Shown one piece after another: positions 36,480 through 44,895 of a stretch of DNA of 64,000 nucleotides. This DNA is from CBDESM01 sp965242485 (GTDB taxonomy: Bacteria > Chloroflexota > Dehalococcoidia > Bin125), in contig CBDESM010000003.1 in the NCBI GenBank assembly GCA_965242485.1, positions 1,860,001-1,924,000 on the forward strand, written 5' to 3'. The notes under the pieces are model-generated. The model made no database searches. It was not told where the DNA came from and worked only from the letters and a program-made list of their open reading frames with translations. The position numbers and the translations under genes are program-made. How positions within the stretch are numbered: the stretch's first letter is position 1; every line of letters starts with the position of its first letter.

Positions 36480-37289
36480 TCAACGCGGCCAGAGCGCGTA
36501 GACCTCGCTGCGCGGCCGGCCGGCGGCGCGCGCCACCGTCCTCGCCGCCTCGCTGCGCGTCGCGCCCTCGGCGGCCGCGGCCGAGAGCGCCCCGGCCACC
36601 TCCGCGTCGCTCCACTCTGCCACAGCCGCCGGCGCGATCAGGATCGCGAACTCCCCGCGCGGCTCGGGGAACGCCGCCGGCGCGGCCGCCGCCGGCCCGC
36701 GCCAGACCTGTTCGTGCAGCTTGGTCAGCTCGCGCCCGATCACCAGCCGCGCCCCCGGCAGCGCCTCCGCCAGATCCTCCAGCGCCCCCCCGACCCGGTG
36801 CGGCGACTCGAACACGATCGTCGGCAGGCCCGTCTCCCCGACTCCCGCCAGGAACCGCATCCGCTCCCCCCGCCGCTTGGGCAGGAACCCCGCGAAGCGC
36901 ACGTCCGCCCCGGCGATCCCCGCGACCGACCACAGCGCAGTCGGCGTCGCCGCCCCCGGAATCGGCGTCACCGCGATCCCCGCACCGACCGCGGCCTCGA
37001 CCAGCGCCCGCCCCGGATCCGAAACGCCGGGCGTCCCCGCGTCCGACACCAGCGCGACCGACCCGCCCTCCGCCAGCCGCGCGATCAGCCCCGCCGTCTT
37101 CCGCTCGCGGTTGCGGTCGTTGTACGCCGTCGTCGGCGTCCCGATCCCGTAGCGCCGCAGCAGCTTCGCCGCGACCGACGTGTTCTCCGCCGCGATCAGA
37201 TCGACCTCCCGCAGCACCCGCAGCGCCCGCAGCGTCACGTCCTCGAGATTGCCGATCGGCGTCGCGACGATGAACAGCGTCCCGCTCAT
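36480..37289 (-). CDS. rsmI: 16S rRNA (cytidine-1402 2'-O) methyltransferase RsmI
   Basis: A 269-aa SAM-dependent methyltransferase of the tetrapyrrole methylase fold. The start MSGTLFIVATPIGNLEDVTL and the segment SDAGTPGVSDPG (about residues 79-90) are diagnostic, along with the ESPHR motif (FESPHRVGGAL, ~149-159). It modifies C1402 of 16S rRNA, working with RsmH. The ATG at 37289 begins the minus-strand run rsmI-metG-tatD-polyprenyl synthase and is divergent from guaB3. The C-terminal domain (GATRSEAARTVARAAGRPR) is complete. Confidence 0.93.
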   Translation of the reverse strand: MSGTLFIVATPIGNLEDVTLRALRVLREVDLIAAENTSVAAKLLRRYGIGTPTTAYNDRNRERKTAGLIARLAEGGSVALVSDAGTPGVSDPGRALVEAAVGAGIAVTPIPGAATPTALWSVAGIAGADVRFAGFLPKRRGERMRFLAGVGETGLPTIVFESPHRVGGALEDLAEALPGARLVIGRELTKLHEQVWRGPAAAAPAAFPEPRGEFAILIAPAAVAEWSDAEVAGALSAAAAEGATRSEAARTVARAAGRPRSEVYALWPR

Positions 37290-37310
37290 CCGCGCAGGGT
37301 AGGCAGCCCC

Positions 37311-37334
37311 GCTCTGTATCGCGCTGTACAGAGC
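37311..37334. promoter_or_regulatory. inverted repeat in the rsmI-guaB3 divergent region
   Basis: GCTCTGTA (37311-37318) and TACAGAGC (37327-37334) form a perfect 8-bp inverted repeat with an 8-nt spacer, 22 nt upstream of the rsmI ATG. No run of T follows on either strand, so it is more likely an operator than a terminator. No promoter is assigned here. Confidence 0.35.
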
Positions 37335-37442
37335 CCCGTTCGGCTTAGCCGCGGGCGGCGCTATCCTGCGCCGAACCGGCCAGGCGGAATGGGGAGCGGG
37401 AGTGCATTCCAAGCCCCGATGCACCGCGCGGAATCGAATCAC

Positions 37443-37467
37443 GCAACGCGGCCCTGCGCCGCGTTGC
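37443..37467 (+). promoter_or_regulatory. strong hairpin in the guaB3 leader
   Basis: GCAACGCGGC (37443-37452) pairs perfectly with GCCGCGTTGC (37458-37467) around a 5-nt loop CCTGC, giving a 10-bp stem. It lies 20 nt before the GGGAGG ribosome site (37487-37492) of guaB3. It may affect mRNA stability or translation. No U tract follows it, so a simple terminator is unlikely, and no known riboswitch was recognised. Confidence 0.4.
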
Positions 37468-37499
37468 CGCGTTAACGGCGATTTTCGGGAGGCACCGCG

Positions 37500-38714
37500 A
37501 TGACCACGCTGACCACGACTCATGAGCCCGCGCTCGAACCCGCGGCCCAGAACGGCGGCGGCATGCCCCAGTTCGCCCCCGTCCCGCAGCGCAAATCCCT
37601 CGTCGAGGCCTACGGCTTCGACGACGTCGCCATCGTCCCCGGCCAAGTCACGATCAACCCCGAACTCACCGACGTGGCCGCCGAAATCGCCGGCCAGCAC
37701 CTGCAAGTCCCGATCCTCGCCGCCGCCATGGACGCCGTCGTCGACCCCGCCTTCGCCGTCCAGGTCGGCGCGCGCGGCGGCCTCGCCGTGCTCAACCTCG
37801 AAGGCCTCCAATGCCGCTTCGACGACCCCGAATCCATCCTCGAAGAAGTCGCCGCCAGCGACACCGAAGGCGCGACCGCCATCCTCCAGCGCGCCTACAC
37901 CGCCCCCATCCGCGATGAACTGATCGGCCGCCGCGTCGCAGAAATCAAGGCCGGCGGCGCGGCCGCCGCCGTCTCCGTCACCCCGCCCAACGCCAAGCGC
38001 GTCGCCCCCGCCGTCCGCGACGCCGATGCCGACGTCTTCGTCGTCCAGTCCACCGTCACCACCGCCCGCCACTACTCCCGCTCCAAGACCGGCCTGATCC
38101 TCCGCGACCTGATCGACGGCATCGGCATCCCCACGCTGGTCGGCAACACCGTCGGCTTCGACGCCTCGCTCGAACTGATGGAAGAAGGCATCGCCGGCCT
38201 GCTCGTCGGCGTCGGCCCCGGCGCCGCCTGCACCAGCCGCGAAGTCCTCGGCATCGGCGTCCCCCAGGTCTCCGCCACCATCGAATGCGCCTACGCCCGC
38301 GACGTCTACGCCCAGCGCACCGGCCGCTACGTCCCGATCATCACCGACGGCGGCATCCGCACCGGCGGCGACTTCTGCAAGGCCTTCGTCGCCGGCGCCG
38401 ACGCCGTCATGATCGGCTCCCCCTTCGCCGGCGCCGCCGAAGCCCCCGGCCGCGGCTTCCACTGGGGCATGGCCACCCCCCACGCCGAACTCCCCAGAGG
38501 CGTCCGCGTCCACGTCGGCCAGCACACCACCCTCGACCGCCTCCTCTTCGGCCCCACCAGCCGCACCGACGGCACCGAAAACCTCATCGGTGCCCTGAAA
38601 ACCTGCATGGGCAGCGTAGGCGCCGAAACCCTCCGAGAACTCCACGGCACCGAAATGGTAGTAGCCCCCGCCATCAAAACCGAAGGCAAACGCTACCAAA
38701 TGATGCGCGATTAG
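37500..38714 (+). CDS. guaB3: GuaB3-type IMP dehydrogenase-related protein
   Basis: A 404-aa TIM-barrel protein of the IMPDH/GMPR family lacking the CBS pair of GuaB2. The loop GPGAACTSREVLGIGVPQ (about residues 239-256) has the catalytic Cys, followed by the phosphate-binding segment TDGGIRTGGDFCKAFVAGAD and GSPFAGAAEAPGRGF. The first 30 residues are an unstructured leader. GuaB3 proteins occur in Actinobacteria, Cyanobacteria and Chloroflexota; some have GMP-related activity rather than classical IMPDH, so the reaction should be called with care. GGGAGG is 7 nt before the ATG. Confidence 0.85.
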   Translation: MTTLTTTHEPALEPAAQNGGGMPQFAPVPQRKSLVEAYGFDDVAIVPGQVTINPELTDVAAEIAGQHLQVPILAAAMDAVVDPAFAVQVGARGGLAVLNLEGLQCRFDDPESILEEVAASDTEGATAILQRAYTAPIRDELIGRRVAEIKAGGAAAAVSVTPPNAKRVAPAVRDADADVFVVQSTVTTARHYSRSKTGLILRDLIDGIGIPTLVGNTVGFDASLELMEEGIAGLLVGVGPGAACTSREVLGIGVPQVSATIECAYARDVYAQRTGRYVPIITDGGIRTGGDFCKAFVAGADAVMIGSPFAGAAEAPGRGFHWGMATPHAELPRGVRVHVGQHTTLDRLLFGPTSRTDGTENLIGALKTCMGSVGAETLRELHGTEMVVAPAIKTEGKRYQMMRD

Positions 38715-38725
38715 GGACAAGAATC

Positions 38726-39502
38726 ATGCAAGGCCAAAACAACGACTACTCGACGTCGTCATCATCAAGCAGTGGCGATGAGACGCTGATAACATTGATG
38801 CTCGTTTTGATAGGTGCCATCGTGTTTATCGCTGGCGCGATCGCGGAATGGGAATCCACCGAGATATTTGAGCGCAATTTTATTCTGGTACCATTAAATG
38901 GCTTTGCTCTCGGTGCCCTCATTGCCACCGCTCTTCTCTGGCTCTTGGCAATTTTCATTGCTTTCGGCTCTACGGGTGCCGGTGATGATGGCAATCACCT
39001 AGCCTTTAGCATATTACTTATCATCGCAGGCTTGATAGCCGTATTGGTCGTGGCGATATCAACATGGGAGTCATTCGAATGGTTCGGCGACGACATCTTA
39101 ATCATTCCAGTCAAAGCTTTACAGCTTATTCCGCTGGCAGGAATATTCACTGTCTTTGCTGGCACCCTCTCAATCACTGCTGTGCTACAAGACCTTGATA
39201 CACAACAGCCCGGAAAATCAACGAATGATCCGATCGCTTCTTCAGCAACACGCGGGTTGCACTCGCGATATCAAGGCCAAGAAGAAATTCGCAGAATTGC
39301 ACGACTACAAGGAAAAAAAAGATCAGAAGACCCTCTCAGCCGGATCGATGCGCTTGAACGTGAATTGGCTGCCTTGAAATCGGCTAGGAACGCTGGCGAT
39401 GATGAAATGCCGGCAGATGAAACGGAAAATGATGACGGCGATATGGCGAGTCGACGCTCGAAAGAGATCGCGGAACTGATCCGGAGCGCGAATCAAGACT
39501 AA
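38726..39502 (+). CDS. unknown membrane protein with coiled-coil tail, AT-richer DNA
   Basis: A 258-aa protein that I do not recognise. A short Ser-rich N-terminus (DYSTSSSSSSGDE) is followed by four hydrophobic segments (about residues 22-42, 56-78, 90-110 and 122-144) with WES-containing loops between them (AEWESTEIF, STWESFEWF), which look like an internal repeat. The C-terminal 100 residues are charged with a predicted coiled coil (SRIDALERELAALKSAR). G+C falls to around half from 38720 on, well below the neighbours. The ATG follows GGGACAAG and starts 12 nt after guaB3, on the same strand. Confidence 0.72.
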   Translation: MQGQNNDYSTSSSSSSGDETLITLMLVLIGAIVFIAGAIAEWESTEIFERNFILVPLNGFALGALIATALLWLLAIFIAFGSTGAGDDGNHLAFSILLIIAGLIAVLVVAISTWESFEWFGDDILIIPVKALQLIPLAGIFTVFAGTLSITAVLQDLDTQQPGKSTNDPIASSATRGLHSRYQGQEEIRRIARLQGKKRSEDPLSRIDALERELAALKSARNAGDDEMPADETENDDGDMASRRSKEIAELIRSANQD

Positions 39503-39674
39503 CTGTTCGTACCTCGCAGTCGCGGTCAAGCAGGGCAGAGTAGACAGATGGCACCTTGGGATTCGATAGAGTCTGTTGTTGACAGTGGCGCTCGGCGATG
39601 CCCAGATCGGCGTTCCTTGAACCTGCTAGACTTGGGCCGACTCGTGCGCGATGTGCACGAGAGGGAGGTGCGAG

Positions 39675-39953
39675 ATGGCGGAAACTGAGATCGCCACCGA
39701 GGTCGAGATGCCGGTCGGCCAGAAGGTCCGCATCCTCAAGAAGCTCGACTTCTCGCAGCCGCCATTCTGGACGCAGGATGAGGCGTGGATTTTCGTCAAG
39801 CTCCGGCACTCCGACGGCGAAATCGGGCTGGCTGCGATCTCCGTGGACGACGACCAAGCCTGTCTGCTGTCGGCGAGTCAGATGAAGGAGCTCGCCAACT
39901 CCTTGGCCGAAGCCACGGACAAGTGGGTGTGCTTGGGCGAGGACGACAGCTGA
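39675..39953 (+). CDS. hypothetical protein
   Basis: A 92-aa soluble acidic protein with no family that I recognise (starts MAETEIATEVEMPVGQKVRI; ends AEATDKWVCLGEDDS). GGGAGG at 39663-39668 precedes the ATG by 6 nt, a strong ribosome site, and TAGACT at 39627-39632 could be its -10 element. The pattern of alternating strands (KVRILKKLDF, AWIFVKLRHSD, GLAAISVDDDQAC) followed by a helix suggests a small alpha/beta fold. It lies in the same AT-richer patch as the two unknown proteins next to it. Confidence 0.6.
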   Translation: MAETEIATEVEMPVGQKVRILKKLDFSQPPFWTQDEAWIFVKLRHSDGEIGLAAISVDDDQACLLSASQMKELANSLAEATDKWVCLGEDDS

Positions 39954-40005
39954 AGTGTGCAACAATTGCATGCCTGAAATGCTGACAGGCCAAATGGGGT
40001 GATGC

Positions 40006-40455
40006 ATGCCGATGCCGAAGCAATCGAACGAGAACAACTGGTTGTCTTTGAACGGAAAATGTACATGCACATCAACCAATCGGCCTTGGCTTGATTGGTT
40101 GAGATGGAAACTGCATCTCGTGAACTACTCTTTCCGAGTGGATGAAGAGAAACGGCGAGATGAGAAGGGTCCCACGTACTCTATTCGACGACTTCGGACG
40201 ACTGGTGAGGTTGGTGGCCAAGACCATCTTTGCATCTGCGGGCGATGGTTGGAAGCCTTGAAGGACGAAGACGGTCAGCCAACACAAATATTGGAAGGCA
40301 ATGCTCTTCACTTTCGGAGATTCGCGGATGCTCGCATCGCAGAACAATATGCTCGTCGGCTTCAACACAGTATTCCTCAAGCATGGGAATATTTTGCGGT
40401 CGCGCTTTTCATTGGCGTTGAAGTTGCGATTGCTCTCTTGATCAAGAACTGCTAA
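40006..40455 (+). CDS. hypothetical protein with C-terminal membrane anchor
   Basis: A 149-aa protein with no recognised domain. It has basic N-terminal and central regions (RPWLDWLRWKLHLVNYSFRV, then RRLRTTGEV) and a C-terminal hydrophobic helix (YFAVALFIGVEVAIALLIK, about residues 128-147) that would anchor it. Two Cys (CTC) lie near residue 20 and CIC near 78. In this AT-richer DNA a 150-codon open frame is less likely by chance, and GGGGTG precedes the ATG. It is 52 nt after the 92-aa gene. The frame could still be non-coding. Confidence 0.45.
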   Translation: MPMPKQSNENNWLSLNGKCTCTSTNRPWLDWLRWKLHLVNYSFRVDEEKRRDEKGPTYSIRRLRTTGEVGGQDHLCICGRWLEALKDEDGQPTQILEGNALHFRRFADARIAEQYARRLQHSIPQAWEYFAVALFIGVEVAIALLIKNC

Positions 40456-40469
40456 ATCAATTGATGCTG

Positions 40470-41615
40470 TCAGAGCGCCTCGTAAATCAGGTCGATCAGC
40501 CGGCGCGTATGCCGGTGCTGCCAGCCTTGGCGGCCTTGGTTCATCACGTAGCCGAAACCGATCCCCGCATCTGGGTCCGCGAAGCCTAGCGAGCCGCCGC
40601 CGCCGAAATGGCCGAATGTCTCAGGGTTGGGCCCCAGCGGGCGCTCCTTCATCGCCAGTTGGAAGCCGCTGGCGAACCTGGTCGGGCGGCCCAGCACCTT
40701 GTCCACGCCGTACGCCTGCTCCGCGACCGCCTCGCGGATCGTTGCAGGTTCGAGGATCGGGTAGCCATCGACTTCGCCGGTCATCGCCAGCGCCCCGTAC
40801 AGCCTCGCCAGCGCCCTTGCGCTGCCGTGCCCGTTCGTGCTCGGGAATTCGGCCGCTCGGTACTCCCGCGAGTTCTGGCTGCCCGGCCCCGTCTTGGGCA
40901 TCGGCGGGTTGCGGTTGGCGAGCAACTGCAGCGCGTTCACCGGATTGCGCACGGCGTCCGGCGGCGTCGTGACCGGCAGCATGTCTGCGGTGCGCCGGTC
41001 ATCCTCCGGACCGGTGCCGAAATGGAAGTCGATCCCGGCGGGATCGCGGAGCTCGTCTTGCAGGAAGCGGCCGATCCGCTTGCCCGCGACGCGGCGGATC
41101 ACCTCGCCCAGCAGGAAGCCCTGCGTATTCGAGTGGTACCCGTGCGCCGCGCCCGGCTCCCACCATGGTTCCTGCGCCGCCAGCGCCTCCGTCATCACAT
41201 CCCAATCGAGCTGCGAACCGGCCGGCAGCGGCCGCCGGATCGCCGGCAGCCCCGCCTGATGCGTCAGCAGCCAACGCACCGGAATCTCCGCCTTGCCCGC
41301 CTGCCCGAACTCCGGCCAGTACGCCGCGACCGGCGCATCCACATCGAGTTCGCCGCGCTCATGCAAGCGCCAAACCAGAATCGCGCAGATCGCCTTGCCG
41401 ACCGAATAACTGCAGACGATCGTGTCTTCCCGCCAAGGCTCGGCATGCTCCGCATCGGTCCAGCCGCCCCAGAGATCGAGAACCGGCTCCCCGCCGATCG
41501 TCACCGCGATCGCCGCTCCCGTCTCGGAGCCGGCCGCGAAGTTCGCCGCAAATGCCTCGCGCACCGGCTCGAAGCGCGGCTCGCAGAACCCGTCGACCGG
41601 AGCGGCGGCGCTCAA
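40470..41615 (-). CDS. serine hydrolase, beta-lactamase family (class C-like/EstB type)
   Basis: A 381-aa protein of the beta-lactamase/D,D-peptidase/esterase superfamily. It has SYSVGKAI (SxxK nucleophile motif, about residues 69-76), YHSNTQG (YxN, ~159-165) and HFGGGGSLG near the C-terminus, which replaces the KTG box in the family VIII esterase group. No signal peptide is seen, so it is probably cytoplasmic and acts as an esterase rather than a penicillinase; this is inferred. The ATG overlaps the downstream end of prmC by 4 nt, and the gene follows prmC on the same strand. Confidence 0.85.
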   Translation of the reverse strand: MSAAAPVDGFCEPRFEPVREAFAANFAAGSETGAAIAVTIGGEPVLDLWGGWTDAEHAEPWREDTIVCSYSVGKAICAILVWRLHERGELDVDAPVAAYWPEFGQAGKAEIPVRWLLTHQAGLPAIRRPLPAGSQLDWDVMTEALAAQEPWWEPGAAHGYHSNTQGFLLGEVIRRVAGKRIGRFLQDELRDPAGIDFHFGTGPEDDRRTADMLPVTTPPDAVRNPVNALQLLANRNPPMPKTGPGSQNSREYRAAEFPSTNGHGSARALARLYGALAMTGEVDGYPILEPATIREAVAEQAYGVDKVLGRPTRFASGFQLAMKERPLGPNPETFGHFGGGGSLGFADPDAGIGFGYVMNQGRQGWQHRHTRRLIDLIYEAL

Positions 41616-42481
41616 GACGCGATCCGCACGGCCCGCGGCCGCTCCGCGAAGTCGTTGAGGATCGCGATCTCCGCATCCGGCATCAGCCGATGCGCCGCGC
41701 CCGCGATCTCGTCCTCCTGCCCCGGATCGATCTCCAGCACCGCGACCCCGTTCGGCGCCATCCGCGACGCGAGCTGCGCCACCAGGCGCAAGTTCAGCTC
41801 CGTCCCCTTCTTGCCCGAGGTCAGCGCCGCCCGCGGCTCGTTCCGCGCCACCTCCGGCTCCAGCGTCCCCAGCCGATCTTCCGGGATGTACGGCAGATTG
41901 GCGACGATGCAGTGGAACGGCCCGGCCACGCCGCCCAGCAGGTCCGCCTGCACCAGCGCCGGCCGCCGCCGCGGCAGCAGCTTCGCCCCGTTGCGCCCCG
42001 CCACCGCGAGCGCGTCGCGCGAGATGTCCGTGCAGAGCAGCTCCATCCGCCGCGCGTTCCGCGCGACCGCGATCCCGAGCGCGCCCGAGCCGCAGCCCAC
42101 GTCGGCGATCCGCCCGTGCCGGATCCGCGCCCGCTTCAGGTGGTCCAGCGCCGTATCGACGATCAGCTCCGACTCCGGGCGCGGGATCAGCACGTCGGGC
42201 GACACCTCGAACTCGAGCCGGTAGAACTCGCGCGCGCGGGTGATGTAGGCCAGCGGCTTGCGTCCAGACCTCTCCGTCAGCGCATCGCGCAGCTTCGCCG
42301 CCGCATCATCCGCGAGCGGATCGGTCAAGCGCGCGTAGAGCTCCGCACGCGACAGCCCCGTCGCATGCCGCAGCAGCACTTCCGCTTCGAACCGCGCGTC
42401 GGCAATCCCCGCCCCCTCGAGCTCCGCGGCCGCGTCCATCCAGACATCGCGCAGGATGCCCGCGCTCGTCCCCGCGCTCAT
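41612..42481 (-). CDS. prmC: peptide chain release factor N5-glutamine methyltransferase PrmC
   Basis: A 289-aa SAM methyltransferase that methylates the Gln of the GGQ motif in release factors. The N-terminal helical domain is followed by IADVGCGSGALGIAVARNAR (about residues 122-141) as SAM site. The catalytic NPPY motif is altered to NLPY (IVANLPYIPEDRLG, ~187-200). The rest of the domain is normal in length. It overlaps prfA, which encodes its substrate, by 4 nt; that supports the assignment. Confidence 0.92.
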   Translation of the reverse strand: MSAGTSAGILRDVWMDAAAELEGAGIADARFEAEVLLRHATGLSRAELYARLTDPLADDAAAKLRDALTERSGRKPLAYITRAREFYRLEFEVSPDVLIPRPESELIVDTALDHLKRARIRHGRIADVGCGSGALGIAVARNARRMELLCTDISRDALAVAGRNGAKLLPRRRPALVQADLLGGVAGPFHCIVANLPYIPEDRLGTLEPEVARNEPRAALTSGKKGTELNLRLVAQLASRMAPNGVAVLEIDPGQEDEIAGAAHRLMPDAEIAILNDFAERPRAVRIAS

Positions 42482-43566
42482 GCCGCGGCCTCCGCCAGCA
42501 GCCGCGCCTCTTCAGCCGTCGCCGCCGCATCGATCAGCGGATCCAGCTCGCCCTCGAGCATCCGATCAAGGTCATGCCGCGTCAGCCCGATCCGATGATC
42601 CGTGATCCGGTTCTCCGGAAAGTTGTACGTGCGGATCTTCTCGTTCCGCTCGCCCGTGCCGATCTGCGCCCGCCGGTCGGAACGTCGCTCGCTCTCGCCG
42701 GCCAACCGCTGCTTTTCCTGCAGCCGCGACAGCAGCTCCGTCTTCGCCTTCACGCGGTTCTTCAGCTGCGATCGCTCGTCCGTGCAGACCACGACGATCC
42801 CGCTCGGCTCGTGCGTCAGACGGATGCCCGTCTGAACCTTGTTGACGTGTTGGCCGCCGGCACCGCCTGAGTGGAACAAGTCGATGCGAACGACGTTCCA
42901 ATCGATATCTACTTCGTCCTCCACTGCCTCGGGCAGCACAGCGACAGTTGCCGTCGACGTGTGGATGCGGCCCTGCGACTCGGTCTGCGGCACCCGCTGC
43001 ACCCGGTGCACCCCCCGCTCATACTTGAAGCGCGAGAAAGCACCGCTACCCGCGATCTGGCACACGATCAACCGGAACCCGCCCATCGCATTCTCATGCG
43101 CCGATGTGACCTCGGTGGTCCAGCCCCGCTGCTCTGCATAGCGCTGGTAGGCGCGGAACAGATCCGCCGCCCAGAGCCCTGCTTCGTCGCCGCCTGTCCC
43201 CGCGCGGATCTCGACGATCACGTTGCGCTCGTCGTTCGGATCTTTCGGGAGCAGCGCGCGCTTCGCCTCCTCCTCGATCTCCGCGATCCGATCCTGCAAC
43301 TCGCCCGCTTCCAGCTGCGCCAGCTCGCGCATCTCTTCCTCATCCGCTTCGTCGAGCACGGCGCGGGCTTGCTCCAGATCGCTCGAAGCGCGCTCGTAAT
43401 CGGCGCACAGCTGGACGACCGGCTGCAGCCCGGCATGCTCGCGGGCGAGCCGCTGCAGCCGCGGCGGGTCGGACGCCACCGATGGCTCCGACATCTCCGC
43501 TTCCAGCGCCGCGAAGCGCTGCCGCACTTCCTCCAACCGATCCCACATCGGCGGACGGCTGCTCAT
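42478..43566 (-). CDS. prfA: peptide chain release factor 1
   Basis: A 362-aa release factor reading UAA and UAG. The PxT anticodon-like motif appears as VQRVPQTESQGRIHTSTAT (P-Q-T), and the GGQ catalytic loop as SGGAGGQHVNKVQTG (about residues 230-244). Domain order is normal. The ATG at 43566 (MSSRPPMWDRL) overlaps hisS by 4 nt. It is followed on the minus strand by prmC, which methylates its GGQ Gln. Confidence 0.94.
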   Translation of the reverse strand: MSSRPPMWDRLEEVRQRFAALEAEMSEPSVASDPPRLQRLAREHAGLQPVVQLCADYERASSDLEQARAVLDEADEEEMRELAQLEAGELQDRIAEIEEEAKRALLPKDPNDERNVIVEIRAGTGGDEAGLWAADLFRAYQRYAEQRGWTTEVTSAHENAMGGFRLIVCQIAGSGAFSRFKYERGVHRVQRVPQTESQGRIHTSTATVAVLPEAVEDEVDIDWNVVRIDLFHSGGAGGQHVNKVQTGIRLTHEPSGIVVVCTDERSQLKNRVKAKTELLSRLQEKQRLAGESERRSDRRAQIGTGERNEKIRTYNFPENRITDHRIGLTRHDLDRMLEGELDPLIDAAATAEEARLLAEAAA

Positions 43567-44846
43567 CTCGCCGCTCCCAGCTCGGCGGCCAGCGAGGCCG
43601 CGATGTCCGCCAGCGGCTCCGTGCGCTGCTCGCCGCCCGCGAGATCGCGGACGGTGCACTGCCCCTGCGCCAGATCGCGCTCGCCGATGATCACCGCCCG
43701 CGCCGCCCCCGCCCGTCCGGCCTGCCGCATCTGCGCCTTGAGCGAGCGCCCGCCGAAGATCACCGAAGCGCGCATCCCGCTGCGCCGCAGGCTGCCCGCG
43801 ATCCGCGTCGCCTCCACCGAGGCCTCCTCCCCCAACGCCGCGACCAAGACGTCGGGCCGCTCCTCTGCCTCCGGCGCCAGCCCCTGTTCGCGCAAGTTCA
43901 GCGCCATCCGCTCGATCCCCATCCCGAAGCCGATCCCCGGCGTCGGCGGCCCGCCGATCTGCTCGATCAGCCCGTCGTAGCGCCCCCCCGCCAGCACCGT
44001 CACCTGCGAACCCGCCTGCTCCGTCGGCACGATCTCGAACACCGTGTGCGCGTAGTAATCCAGCCCCCGCACCAGCGTCGGCCGCTCCTCATAGGGAATC
44101 CCCAGCGCCCCCAAGTGCGCCTTCACCGCCTCGTAGTACGCCGCCGATTCCGCGCTCAGGCACTCCGTGATCAGCGGCGCGCCGGCTTGGAACGGCTGCG
44201 TCTTCGCCTCCTTGCTGTCCAGCAGCCGCAGCGGCGCTCGTGCAAAGCGGGCCCTGTCTTCGGGCGCGATCTCGTCCAGATGCGGGCGGAAGTGGTCCTG
44301 CAGCAGCGGCACGTAGCGCCGCCGGTCGTCGAGATCGCCGATGCTGTTGATCAGCAGCACCAAGTTGCGCAGCCCCAGCCGCTCCGCGATCCGCCAGCCC
44401 AGATCGATCACCTCCGCGTCCAGCGCCGGATCCCGCAGCCCGATCGCCTCCACCCCGAACTGCGTGTGCTGCCGCAGCCTCCCCGCCTGCGGGCGCTCGT
44501 AGCGGAACATCGGCAGCCGGTACGCCAGCTTCACCGGCTGCGGCAGGTTCGCCATCCCGTGCTGCAGGTACGCGCGGCAGACCGACGCCGTCCCCTCCGG
44601 CCGCAGCGCCAGCAGGTCCCCCCCGCGATCCTCGAACACGTACATCTCCTTCTCGACGATGTCCGTGCCCTCGCCCGCCCCCCGCGCGAACAGCTCCGCC
44701 GCCTCGAACGTCGGCGGCTCGATCAACCCGTACCCCGCCAGCCGCGCCTGTTCGCGCGACACCGAAACCACGTGATCGTGCAGCGGGAACTCATCCGGCA
44801 GAAGGTCGCGTGTGCCGCGCGGAGACTGATGCATCGGAGCGCCCAT
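43563..44846 (-). CDS. hisS: histidyl-tRNA synthetase
   Basis: A 427-aa class II synthetase. It has RPEGTASVCRAYLQHGM (motif 1/2 region, ~80-96), FRYERPQAGRLRQHTQFGVE (motif 2, ~110-129), RGLDYYAHTVFEI (~257-269), AGGRYDGL and GIGFGMGIERMAL (motif 3), plus the C-terminal anticodon domain (VLVAALGEEA). The start is ATG at 44846 or the ATG 12 nt downstream (MHQSPRG); a TACGAT hexamer overlapping the first ATG favours the second. It begins the hisS-prfA-prmC-hydrolase run. Confidence 0.93.
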   Translation of the reverse strand: MGAPMHQSPRGTRDLLPDEFPLHDHVVSVSREQARLAGYGLIEPPTFEAAELFARGAGEGTDIVEKEMYVFEDRGGDLLALRPEGTASVCRAYLQHGMANLPQPVKLAYRLPMFRYERPQAGRLRQHTQFGVEAIGLRDPALDAEVIDLGWRIAERLGLRNLVLLINSIGDLDDRRRYVPLLQDHFRPHLDEIAPEDRARFARAPLRLLDSKEAKTQPFQAGAPLITECLSAESAAYYEAVKAHLGALGIPYEERPTLVRGLDYYAHTVFEIVPTEQAGSQVTVLAGGRYDGLIEQIGGPPTPGIGFGMGIERMALNLREQGLAPEAEERPDVLVAALGEEASVEATRIAGSLRRSGMRASVIFGGRSLKAQMRQAGRAGAARAVIIGERDLAQGQCTVRDLAGGEQRTEPLADIAASLAAELGAAR

Positions 44847-44895
44847 CGTACCAACGCAACGATCGGGGCCCGCCTGCCGCGCGCCCCGAACCCGG

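Noticed and set aside
37311..37334. Inverted repeat as rho-independent terminator
   Set aside because: No T-run follows on either strand and the position is before, not after, a gene.
37443..37467. guaB3 leader hairpin as a known purine riboswitch
   Set aside because: There is only a simple stem; no multi-helix aptamer or conserved loop sequence of the purine class is present.
39384..40079. Minus-strand frame opposite the 92-aa gene
   Set aside because: It lacks a ribosome site and overlaps two plus-strand candidates of which one has a strong Shine-Dalgarno; no domain is recognisable.
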